From the NCBI RefSeq assembly GCF_017983445.1, contig NZ_JAGOBJ010000002.1, positions 333,469 through 397,468 on the forward strand: a stretch of 64,000 bases of DNA, given 5' to 3'. Positions 51,943 through 60,400 of this stretch are shown one piece after another (within the stretch, counting starts at the first letter, position 1; each line of letters begins with the position of its first letter). The translations under genes were made by a program, and so were the position numbers. This DNA comes from Halomonas sp. GTDB taxonomy: Bacteria > Pseudomonadota > Gammaproteobacteria > Pseudomonadales > Halomonadaceae. The notes under the pieces were generated by a model. It did no database searches. It worked only from the letters and a program-made list of their open reading frames with translations, and was not told where the DNA came from.

Positions 51943-52026
51943 AGCTAACGCCCGCAGCACGCGTGGCTTTGAAATGCAGGCGAAGCCGAAATGTAAAATC
52001 CATCACCGTGACTGCGATTGTTAACT
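51943..52026 (-). other. attC site after the PD-(D/E)xK-like cassette
   Basis: R'' AGTTAAC (52026-52020) and R' GTTAGCT (51949-51943) enclose an imperfect stem in which AATCGCAGTCACGG pairs with CGTGCTGCGGGC. The inner part pairs ATTT segments around a GCTTCGCC loop. Length is 84 bp. It is the last attC of segment A. Confidence 0.85.
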
Positions 52027-52029
52027 GTG

Positions 52030-52620
52030 TTACATCCCCATTTCTGACCTACTACGCCCCCTTTTTATTTCTTGCTTTATTTGAGGTGAAGGCTCCAACT
52101 TGAGACCATGATCTAAACCAAATTCGTATAGATTCATACAGCTAGTGATTTTATTGTCTGCACTAATTCCAGCAACGAACGAGTAACCACCTACAGACCC
52201 GCCACTAGCTTCATCAAGCTTGGTTTTGTATTCAATCAATTTTTCAAGATAGGAAACAAACTCTTCCTTATTCTTCCCTGCCTCAAATATCTCTTTAATC
52301 TTTGATACCGCTTTACCTGAAAAGTATGTTTTTCCGGCGAGTCCAAACGCTCCATCCGACACCTGTCCGTAAATCAGGAAGTGGTGAGTATCGTTTGGTG
52401 ACAAAGCCTTCGCGGCATCATCATAATTTTTATATTTTTTCTTCTCAGACGACAAAGACTGGTAGTCTTTCTTAAACTCTAAGATAACCCATTTTTCATT
52501 GCTTGAAAGGAAAGCGTCTCCCGCTTTTTCTTGCTCCCCGTCAAGAGGGGAAAGAATCATATCTTCTGGAATATATTTCCTGATGAAATAATACTCTACA
52601 GTTTTTTCCCACCACTTCAT
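52030..52620 (-). CDS. cassette protein with PD-(D/E)xK-like nuclease motif
   Basis: This protein of about 196 residues starts MKWWEKTVEYYFIRKYIPED. The segment GDAFLSSNEKWVILEFKKD has an aspartate followed, about 13 residues later, by ExK on a hydrophobic strand, the layout of the restriction-endonuclease-like fold. The C-terminal part is unrecognised. A nuclease role, perhaps in phage defence, is inference. The ATG at 52620 has GGAG 6 bases upstream; one at 52632 has none. Confidence 0.7.
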   Translation of the reverse strand: MKWWEKTVEYYFIRKYIPEDMILSPLDGEQEKAGDAFLSSNEKWVILEFKKDYQSLSSEKKKYKNYDDAAKALSPNDTHHFLIYGQVSDGAFGLAGKTYFSGKAVSKIKEIFEAGKNKEEFVSYLEKLIEYKTKLDEASGGSVGGYSFVAGISADNKITSCMNLYEFGLDHGLKLEPSPQIKQEIKRGRSRSEMGM

Positions 52621-52636
52621 TAGACACTCCATGAGC

Positions 52637-52714
52637 AGTTAACGCCCGGCGCAGCGGGCAAATTGCAGCGAGGAACGAGCCGAAATTTTATCCATCTGCC
52701 GTCGCTTGTTAGCC
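52637..52714 (-). other. attC site after the HNH cassette
   Basis: R'' GGCTAAC (52714-52708) and R' GTTAACT (52643-52637) enclose a stem pairing AAGCGACGGCAG with CTGCGCCGGGC, and an inner AAAATT/AATTT stem. Length is 78 bp. The form closely resembles chromosomal attC sites of marine and soil gammaproteobacteria. Confidence 0.88.
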
Positions 52715-52727
52715 GCTACCTCGACAA

Positions 52728-54113
52728 TTACTGTGGTAGTGATGCTTGAAAGTCATCAAGCACCGGCTTCAAAACGGCAGCGCATCCAAGCCCACCAGCA
52801 AGTAGCAATTTCAGCGTTTCACCTGTAAGTTGACCATTTTCCTGAAGGCGTAATATTTCGTTAGCGAGGCCGACCTTTCCCTGCTCTAAGGCAGTCAACG
52901 CTGCATCCGATAGACCACTCGGCGAATCAGAATCTGGCGCGATTAACTGTTCAAGCCGGGCTTGAATATGAGCAGGAAAATCTCGGTTACTTTTGATTAG
53001 CTCCGAAATTCCTGTATGCAGATGGTTGAATATCCGCTGCCCTTGCTCATCAACAATTTCCACCAAAACATTTTCTCTTACGTCTTTGGGTTGGCCCTTA
53101 GCATCATCTAATCTCCGACGAATCCCTTCTACCTCAGTATTTAGATGCTCGTCGGCAAGCGCTTTAAGTATCTGAGACACTGGGTTGACGATTTCGCCGC
53201 CTATTATCTTTGAACGATATTGCTGACTCTGTTCAGGCGAGCCTAGATGAATCTCCCCCCCGAGCTCACGATCCACTTTTACGTCAATGTCTGGAGCAGC
53301 TGACTCTGCAGTTGAGTTGATATAGGTGGTTACGCATTCTGGCTGCACGCCCTGCACCGAACCAAGACTAACCGTTAAACATAGATTCCCAAAAAAACCC
53401 ACCTGTGCATATGAGTTTCCGCCTTCCTCAATCACGACCGTAACGAAATGGGTTGCCTTAAATTCACCACTGACGCAGGTGGTGATTTTATATGGATCCA
53501 CCCACCAGACCCGATCTTCGACCGGTTCCTTTCCAAGAACGCACCACTTGATTGACTCGAGTCCGCTCTGTTCGGCGGCAGCAGGATAGTAGTGTGCTAG
53601 GTACGTTAACCCAAGATATGCAATGGCGCGACGGAATTCCTCGCTCCCAAAATCCATTGATAACTCAATTGGCTCAGAAAAGTACTGCTTCTCGACTTTA
53701 GGCTCTGAAATTTTTTTAACTTTATAGCCGTCCCGCCGCTGATTTTCAGCCCATTCGTAAAACTGGTCCTTGCTTGAAAATTTTAATGTCGCAGACCGCC
53801 CAACCAATTCCGGCATCTCTCGAAGGGGGCGTGGTGGCGCGATATTAAACTGATCGCGCAGTACATGAAAACGTTCTCCTGTTTCCAACTCAACCTCATA
53901 CGGCTTTGGAGAACGTCTATGATCAGAGCGAACACCAAGAGCGGCATTAAAGTACTCTAGCGAGTCAAGCAGTGCAACAACATGAATACCGAGCGCATTG
54001 TTATGCTCTTCGCAGTATATTTTCTTACTGACTCTTCTGCCGCCAAAGGCCGCGGGAAATAGATGCTCCCTTGATCCTGCGGGCTCGCCACATATTATAC
54101 ACTTACGAGACAT
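52728..54113 (-). CDS. cassette-encoded HNH-type protein
   Basis: The 461-residue protein begins with a zinc/HNH-like module: CIICGEPAGSREHLFPAAFGG, then IYCEEHNNALG (CxxC, EH, late C..HNN), typical of HNH_5-type nucleases. The remainder includes a beta-rich middle domain (KATHFVTVVIEEGGNSYAQVGFFG) and a helical C-terminus, not recognised. HNH proteins of this size occur in defence islands, but DNA cleavage is not proven here. GGAG lies 6 bases before the ATG. Confidence 0.78.
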   Translation of the reverse strand: MSRKCIICGEPAGSREHLFPAAFGGRRVSKKIYCEEHNNALGIHVVALLDSLEYFNAALGVRSDHRRSPKPYEVELETGERFHVLRDQFNIAPPRPLREMPELVGRSATLKFSSKDQFYEWAENQRRDGYKVKKISEPKVEKQYFSEPIELSMDFGSEEFRRAIAYLGLTYLAHYYPAAAEQSGLESIKWCVLGKEPVEDRVWWVDPYKITTCVSGEFKATHFVTVVIEEGGNSYAQVGFFGNLCLTVSLGSVQGVQPECVTTYINSTAESAAPDIDVKVDRELGGEIHLGSPEQSQQYRSKIIGGEIVNPVSQILKALADEHLNTEVEGIRRRLDDAKGQPKDVRENVLVEIVDEQGQRIFNHLHTGISELIKSNRDFPAHIQARLEQLIAPDSDSPSGLSDAALTALEQGKVGLANEILRLQENGQLTGETLKLLLAGGLGCAAVLKPVLDDFQASLPQ

Positions 54114-54177
54114 TTACGACTCCAACTGCAAGTTAACCAACGTTGCGCTCTTGAGTGCCGCACTGATGCGCCATGGA

Positions 54178-54248
54178 GGCTAACGCCATTGGTAACGGGT
54201 GCCAACGGAACGCAGCGTAGTTGGCGTCCGTTGACCACCTTGTTACTG
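54178..54248 (-). other. attC site after the DUF5677-like cassette
   Basis: R'' CAGTAAC (54248-54242) overlaps the stop codon of the gene, and R' GTTAGCC (54184-54178) ends the site. The arms AAGGTGGTCAACGG and CCGTTACCAATGGC pair with extrahelical bases, and GACGCCAAC pairs with GTTGGC in the centre. Length is 71 bp. Confidence 0.86.
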
Positions 54249-55028
54249 AGAGCCCTTCGACTCTGCTCTAAGAGTGTCTTCAAACTGCCGAAATGCTTGC
54301 AGTATTGAAGAAGCATCTACGATAACACCAAGTTTATGAAGAAGTTCCACATTGCGAACCATCACCTTGATGGCGAGGATAGCAATCAAAGCTGTTGAAT
54401 TCTTTTCAAGTCGATTCGGATTGGGGTAACTCGCCTGAAACAAAGCATGTAAAATCGCTCCTGGCGCTCCATGAGCATGCATTGATGTCAGATGGTAGAC
54501 CAGTGTGTATTCAGACGCCCAAGGTTCACCAAGTTCAGTTGCCCTATCGTGGATGCTAACCGTTGCGAAATTTCCGTGCGATCGATTCCGGCCCCTTTTA
54601 TCTTTATATTTGAACCGACTCTGAAAATTTTCCGTCGCTCTATCGAAGTCGTTAATCTGATCGTTCACTTCCTCTTTGCTGAGAAGTTTCCGATACTCCA
54701 TTACCGTATAGTTACAGAAATCTCTGGATCTTTCCCCGGGATTGCCCCCTATCCAATGCAAGTTTAGTGACACCTCCCAAAGTTGACGCATGACTGCGGC
54801 CGCCGACTCGTGATAAAGCTCAGGGAGAAGAAGATTGATCGCTTTGTAAGAATTAAAGGCATAGATAAAGGATTGATTGACTACAAAGCTGGGCAATTCT
54901 TCGGGCACGACATGCTCTGTGGTCGCGATTGCGTCGCGGACAATCGCGTAGTGCTCAAGGATCCGCCCCAAGGGCAACGCCGCACGAGATTTCGGGTTCC
55001 CTATAAATAGTGCTTCGTCGAAAGACAT
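54243..55028 (-). CDS. cassette-encoded DUF5677-like protein
   Basis: The 261-residue mostly helical protein has NQSFIYAFNSYKAINLLLPE, VMRQLWEVSLNLHWI, RSRDFCNYTVMEYRKLL and a late HLTSMHAHGAPGA. These fit the DUF5677/helical HEPN-like style of proteins common in cassettes and defence loci; the function is unknown. The ATG at 55028 has AAGGGA upstream. The longer frame to 55100 runs through the platform element and is rejected. It is the first cassette of segment A. Confidence 0.72.
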   Translation of the reverse strand: MSFDEALFIGNPKSRAALPLGRILEHYAIVRDAIATTEHVVPEELPSFVVNQSFIYAFNSYKAINLLLPELYHESAAAVMRQLWEVSLNLHWIGGNPGERSRDFCNYTVMEYRKLLSKEEVNDQINDFDRATENFQSRFKYKDKRGRNRSHGNFATVSIHDRATELGEPWASEYTLVYHLTSMHAHGAPGAILHALFQASYPNPNRLEKNSTALIAILAIKVMVRNVELLHKLGVIVDASSILQAFRQFEDTLRAESKGSQ

Positions 55029-55051
55029 TGTGCGACTTCCCTTCTCAGTAA

Positions 55052-55215
55052 CAGTGCTTATACGGAAGGCTGCATAACCCCAATAAACGTGCACGCTCAT
55101 TCGTTGAGGTTATGTAGCCTGCTCCATTGAACCTATCCCACTGATTTGCCTGAAAGCAAAGAAAAAATAGCCCTCTTATCCAAAAGCAGCGCGCTGCCAC
55201 GTTTTGCCCTGCCTC
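55052..55215 (-). promoter_or_regulatory. platform element copy 2
   Basis: This is the partner of the element at 49622-49783. The same hairpin (55119-55104 with 55083-55068; two of 16 pairs changed), TTCCG, a -10-like TATAAG and CACTG lead to the core GTTACTG (55052-55046). Further upstream the similarity continues at lower identity to about 55215 (GGCAAAAC and TTTTGGATA segments). Two tandem GTTAGCT motifs lie farther upstream at 55286-55273, identical to the terminal R' of segment A. Confidence 0.68.
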
Positions 55216-55328
55216 TTCAGAGCAATAGAAACGCACTGCACAGCTGATGCTCCACACCAAGGCCAAGCAAGCAGCTAACAGCTAACCAACCCCCATTCCC
55301 ACCCGGCGGTGCTGGTCAGGCCGCTGCC

Positions 55329-55568
55329 TCAGCGGCCTAGTGGGGCTATTCGGGCGCTGTCTAATACATTGTTAATCTGAGCGAGCAAGGCGGAATCAAA
55401 ATGCAGCGTTTTGCTGTTTATTCGCGTAGCTAGGTCAATATCGTGCTGATGGCACCAAGCTACTACGTCGTCTACCCATTGGCGGCGGGGCTTCTCCACC
55501 GTGGGCTGGCGGAGTAGTTCGCGGGCCACACCATTGAGCCCATTGCGGGCGCGGCTGGGTAGGTTCAT
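55329..55568 (-). pseudogene. truncated fourth gene of the condensin operon (MksG/JetD-like 5' piece)
   Basis: The frame has 79 codons: MNLPSRARNGLNGVARELLR, then RRQWVDDVVAWCHQHDIDLA and LLAQINNVLDSARIAPLGR. Its ATG overlaps the preceding gene's stop (ATGA), as do all junctions in this operon, so it begins as a real member. It ends shortly before integron-like DNA, and a decayed C-terminal piece of the same kind of gene lies at 49.9-50.2 kb. It is therefore read as a broken MksG/JetD-like gene, though a small standalone protein is possible. Confidence 0.6.
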
Positions 55569-56818
55569 ACGGCAAGCGCTAGTTCAACGTCGTGAATAAG
55601 GCGCAGGTGGTTGAAGGCGCTGGCCTGGCTCTCCTGCTGTTTGAGCCGAAACGCGCGCTGGTCGCTGCGCGGCAGGCCCTGGTATTCGGCGATTACCTGG
55701 AACAGCCAGATTTCATCGGGCCACTCCAGCGGGCTTTCGTGCAGGTACTCAAGGGCGCTGACTGGCTCCGCTTGGGGCTGGTCAATCACACTTAAATAGA
55801 AGTGTTCAACATCCTGCTTGAGTGCCTGTTGGCGGGCGGCGGCCAAGCTACTTTCCTGGGCTTGGGCGGGTGCCGCGGCTTCAACAGTTTGCGTGGTGTG
55901 GCGCGGCTGGGGAAGTTGGTGCAGCAGGTCGGCGAGCACCTGGCACTCCAGGTTTCGGTCCAGCGCCGGGGCGGCCGCCGCGTTGAGCGGGGCGGCCTGG
56001 TTGACCAAGCTTGGCACCTCGCTGCGCCGGGCGTAGTTGCCGGGTACAAAGCCTGGGTGTTCACGCATAAACGCGGCCATGCCGCTGATCAGGCGGCTGC
56101 GCGCCTGCTGCTTACGAAAGCGCGCCATTAGCTCGATCAAGCGCCGCTGTACTTCGCGCAAGCCGGTGTAGTGATGACTTAACTGCTGTTGAAGCTGGCT
56201 GATCAATAGCTTGCGCAAGCTGCCGTCGCTGCCTACCAGCTCTATCAATTCGTCAAAGTTGATTAACGCCAGGCCATCCAGAAGCCTGGCGATCTGCTTT
56301 TGGGCGCGGTCGTTTTCGCGGATCTTATCGTTGAGCTGGCTGACAAAACCAAAGTCGCTATTCAGCCGCTGCCATAAGCTGTCGATGGCATCGGCAAAGC
56401 GCCCATTAAGGTCGTCGACTTCCTGGCGCAGGCGCATCAGCTGTTGCTCCAACCGCCAATGCTCGCCACGGCTGCGCGCCTCGCGGTAGCTGTGTACCAA
56501 AGAGCGAATTAGCTCCAGGGTTTCTGCTACGTCGGCATTTACATGGCGGCGGGTCTCATCGGCGAGCATTTCGGCGATCAGTTCGCGCACCTTGGGCGAG
56601 AGCTTTACGCCGCTGTGCTCATCCGGGCGCCACAGAATGCGTGCCGCCAGCAGCTTACGCAGTGCGCTATCACTAAGCGATTCCAGCGGCACTTCATCGC
56701 GAGTGTAGGCCTGCATTAGCGCTTCAGAATGCTTGCCCAGCAGCGCCAGCCGTTCGCCGCCGGTTTTCAGCAGGCGGCTCTCTAGCTCACTCACACTGTT
56801 ATTCACACTCTTGCTCAC
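55565..56818 (-). CDS. condensin kleisin-like subunit (MksF/JetA-like)
   Basis: The 417-residue protein has a helical N-terminal region (SDSALRKLLAARILWRPDEH), long predicted coiled coils with many Gln/Leu/Arg, an Ala/Gln-rich linker and a C-terminal domain ending LRLIHDVELALAV. Size and place beside MksE- and SMC-like genes suggest the kleisin that bridges the SMC heads. The start is GTG, overlapping the previous stop (GTGA). The identity rests on context more than on motifs. Confidence 0.65.
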   Translation of the reverse strand: MSKSVNNSVSELESRLLKTGGERLALLGKHSEALMQAYTRDEVPLESLSDSALRKLLAARILWRPDEHSGVKLSPKVRELIAEMLADETRRHVNADVAETLELIRSLVHSYREARSRGEHWRLEQQLMRLRQEVDDLNGRFADAIDSLWQRLNSDFGFVSQLNDKIRENDRAQKQIARLLDGLALINFDELIELVGSDGSLRKLLISQLQQQLSHHYTGLREVQRRLIELMARFRKQQARSRLISGMAAFMREHPGFVPGNYARRSEVPSLVNQAAPLNAAAAPALDRNLECQVLADLLHQLPQPRHTTQTVEAAAPAQAQESSLAAARQQALKQDVEHFYLSVIDQPQAEPVSALEYLHESPLEWPDEIWLFQVIAEYQGLPRSDQRAFRLKQQESQASAFNHLRLIHDVELALAV

Positions 56819-57444
56819 AAGAGGGCCTCCTGAGTGCCCTCTTCACCTTCGGCATCAATCGGCAGGTTCTCTTCATCGCGGATAAAGCGCACCAGGTCGA
56901 CCAGGTAGTCGATCTTGCCGGTGATCACAAACACCTGCCGCTCTGAATGCGGTTGAAGCAAGTAGCCGTGCTCTTTGAGGCGCTTGAAGACCTGCTTTAC
57001 CTGGGCATCTAACTGGTCGCTTTGCGAGCCGAAAAAGCTGTCGGTGGCCAGGCGTTCCAGGCGCTCGCGCAGGCTTTGGTTGTCTTCGCACTTGGCGCTG
57101 AATTCCGCGGGCTTGAGCACATCACCGGGGGCGGCCAGGGTATCGCGGCCCAGCGCTTCCTGAACCAGCTGTAGCCACTCCAGCAGCGGCAGCAGGCTGT
57201 TGAGCGTCTCGCCTAGCTGGCGCGAGAGCTGATCCCGAGCGCTGTCATTAAGCTGACGCCAAGCTAGAAAATACACGCTGCCCTCTTCATTGCTGGCCAG
57301 GCGACGGTTAAGTGGCCGCAGGTAGGTGTCGATCTCCTCGCGGGTTTCTGCGTTGCTCAGGTGGCGATATCCGGTCTCGTCGCTGACCGAGCAGATAAAT
57401 TCCCCGGCGAGCAAACGCTCAAGCAGTGGGCCATGTTCGATCAT
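56815..57444 (-). CDS. condensin subunit MksE-like (JetB-like)
   Basis: The 209-residue acidic protein has LLERLLAGEFICSVSDETGYRHL, a DAYLRPLNRRLA-like helix (IDTYLRPLNRRLASNEEGSVYFLAW) and a C-terminal winged-helix-like part (VFKRLKEHGYLLQPHSE). This matches the KITE-type MksE/DUF4194 subunit. It overlaps the SMC gene by 4 bp and the kleisin-like gene by 4 bp. Confidence 0.75.
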   Translation of the reverse strand: MIEHGPLLERLLAGEFICSVSDETGYRHLSNAETREEIDTYLRPLNRRLASNEEGSVYFLAWRQLNDSARDQLSRQLGETLNSLLPLLEWLQLVQEALGRDTLAAPGDVLKPAEFSAKCEDNQSLRERLERLATDSFFGSQSDQLDAQVKQVFKRLKEHGYLLQPHSERQVFVITGKIDYLVDLVRFIRDEENLPIDAEGEEGTQEALL

Positions 57445-60400
57445 ACCGTCACCTCCTGCTGACGTTCCTGGAGCCGCTCGGCCAGGCGGCTTAGGCGCGG
57501 CTCAATGCGTTTTAACACCCGCTTATTGGCGTTAGTGCCATCGCGGTCAATCAGGTAACGGTTGGCGAATAGCAGCAGCACGTCGGATTCAGGGTTGGGG
57601 AACGCGCCAACGATATGAATGCGGTTGCTGTCGCAGGCGTCGAACAGCTTTTCGACGTTGTGGTACGCCAGCGTGCCGATCTCATCAATCGGCCAGTGGA
57701 TGGCGATGTCCGCATCACCGCGCAGCAGGCGGGTAAACGCGAGCAGGAATTTACACAGAATCAGGTAGGCCATGCCGTGGCTGGAGGACTCCAGCAGTTG
57801 GCGGTCGTTTTTAATCACCAGGTCCGTGCCGCCTTCATTCAGGTGCAGTTCCAGGCGCAGCAGGCTTTCGAAGCTGTACTGCTGGTCGCTGCGCAGCAAA
57901 TCGACCACATCCGCTAGAGTGTTCAGGTAGTCGTCGCTGGGCAGCGTCTGGCCGGATTCGCGCCACTCTTTATAGCGCTGGGCGAACAGCTTCAACGGCT
58001 CCCAGAAACCCAGCTCATCGATGGTGGACTGAATACGCACCTCGGCCTTGGTGATGCCTTCCAGGCGCAGGTCGTCGGCGACTTCTTCCGAAAGCCGGCG
58101 GCTCTGAGCGCTGATGCGACGGTTCAGATCACGGAACACGGTGAAGAATTTATCCAGGTCGTCGCTCAGGTTGCGGCCTTCCTGAATCAACTGCTGCTGT
58201 TGATCTTCAAGCAGTTTAAGCATGTCGCGCAGCAGCGGCAGCTGGAGGCGCGGGTTGTCGCTTTGCAGCTTGCTGCGCTCGCTCTCCAGCGCTTCGGCAA
58301 AGCCGCTGCTGGCATCTTTGATTAGTTGGCTTTCAACATCCAGACAGCCCCGGCGCAGCTGTTCGATCAACTGATGGCGATTGCCCAGCGCCTGGCGGGC
58401 GCGCTCGATGCGTTCGTCCACATCGCCCAGCGGTGCAGCCGGGGCTTGGCCGTCGGGTTCGATAGCCAGGCTTTCCAGCTGTGTCAGCAGTGGTTTTAAG
58501 GCTTCCAGGCTGGCGTATTCGCTTTCGCGCTTCGTTTTAAGCGTGCTGACCGTGCTTTGGTGGGTTTTGCGCGCTGCCTGAAAATCATTTTTCAAGCGCT
58601 CTTTATCGCGCTGAAGCTGCTGTTCAGTTTTTTCGAGCTCGGCTTCTTGGGTGACCAACTGCGGCTTGTGCTGCCCCCACTCCACGCGCATAAAGCGGGT
58701 GTATTCGGTGAGTTCATCTTGACGGGCGGCGGTGACGCGGATGCGTTCATCCTGGCTTGCCAGGCGCGCCTTGGTATCTTTTAGCTTGGCGGGGTCGACG
58801 CCCTGCTCGGCCAGTTCCTGGCTAAAGGCCTCTTCCAGCTCCGCCCGCTGGCGCTGGTGCTCGGTATTGGCATCGCTTAGCTGCTGCTTGTACTGGCGCA
58901 GCTGGGCATCCAGGCTATCCACCTGGCTTTGGCCGTCGGCTTTTAGCTCTAACAGCTGGCTTTGGTGGGTTTCACCCAGCGCTTTGAGGGCTTGCTGTTT
59001 TTCTTCACGCAGCTCGGTTTGTGTTTGTTCCAAGCGGGCTAACGCGGTTTGATGCGCGGTGCGACGCTCCTGTTGATGCTTGGCGTGGCGCTCCTGCTGC
59101 TGGCGGCGCGCTTCAAGGGAAAACTCGACTTCCTGCTCGGCACGCTTATGGGCCATACGGCCTTGGTCTTGAGCTTCATCGGCCTGCTGAACGCGCTCGT
59201 TGTGCTGCTTAAGCGCTTTCTCGGCGGTTTGGCACTCTGCCTGTACGCGCCGCTTGACGCTATCTGCTTCTTCAATGGCGGCAAGCAGCGTGGCTTCATC
59301 CTGAGCGTAGTCGGGCAAGGCAATGGCCGAGAGATCCAGCGCCAGCCCAAATAGGTCGTCGCTGCCGCCGTCGGCTAATCGAGGCGCCAAATCCCGCCGC
59401 TCCAAAAGCTCCGGGGCGATCACCTTGCCCAGCTGCTGCTCCCAGCCGGGGCGATGGTAGCGCAGAAAATGGCGCAGGCTGCCCTGTTCGGGGTCACGCT
59501 GCTGATAGAGCGCATAGCTGCGCTGCTCGGCGCGCTCAAGCTGCTGGCGAAGCTGCACCAGCTGCTGCTCGGCGTCATCTCGGGTGCGGCGGCAGCTTTC
59601 AAACTCGCGGCGCAAGCCGTCTAGTGTTGCGGCCGATGCGTTGCGCTCTTGCTGGGCTTGGTCCAGGCGCGCCTGGGCAAGCTCTGCCTCAGAAGCCTCT
59701 TCGGCGGTTTGGGTCGATAGCGAAAGCTGGGCTTTTAGCTCGGCCAGCTGCTCAACGCCCAGCTCAAGCTGGGCCTGATACTCGCCTTCCAGGCGTTGCC
59801 GCTCCTGTTGATAGCGTTCATTAAGCTGCTGTTCAGCTTCCCATTGCTGTTCACGACGCAGGGCTTTCTCTTCCACCAGGGCGTCGATCAGCTCCTGGGC
59901 TTCGCCGGTCTGGCGGGCCAGGGCTTCGGAAAGTTCGCGCAGGCGCCCGTCGAGGCGTGCCTGGCTCTCTTTTACCGCATCCTGCATTACGTTCAGGTGA
60001 GCACGCAGCTGATCGCGCTGTTCACGCCACTGGGGCAGCGCATTGATATCGCGCTCCAGAGCGGGCATATCCGCCTCGAAATAGCGCTCGTACTGGGTTT
60101 GCAGATCATTAAGGCGGCGCTGGGTCTGCTGTAAATCGCTGACCACTTCGCTGTGACGGTCGTTCAGCGCGTCGCGCGCCTGGGCATAGTCGCTTTCCCG
60201 CTGCTGGAACTCACGCTGATGGCGGGCAAGCTCGGCGTCCACATCGGCCATGCGCCGCTCGGCTTGCTGGCGGTCATCTTCCAGCTGGGGCTTAAGCTGC
60301 CAGAGCGTGGCATCCAAATGGGCAAGCTCGCGGTCAATCCCGGCAAGCCGGGCGAGCGACGCTTGTAAAGGCTCCAGACGCATGGATTGGCGCATCTGGG

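Larger units (their letters stand above)
51943..55052 (-). mobile_element. integron cassette segment A (three cassettes, no integrase)
   Basis: On the minus strand, platform copy 2 is followed by three cassettes: DUF5677-like (54184-55051), HNH (52643-54183) and PD-(D/E)xK-like (51949-52642). Each R'' is the exact reverse complement of the core in front of the same cassette: GTTACTG with CAGTAAC, GTTAGCC with GGCTAAC, and GTTAACT with AGTTAAC. This is what recombination of circular cassettes at R' leaves behind. All genes point the same way, and there is no intI in the window. Confidence 0.88.

Noticed and set aside
54243-55100. Longer N-terminus for the DUF5677-like protein
   Set aside because: The extra 24 codons would run through the platform hairpin and promoter; the ATG at 55028 has a proper ribosome-binding site.
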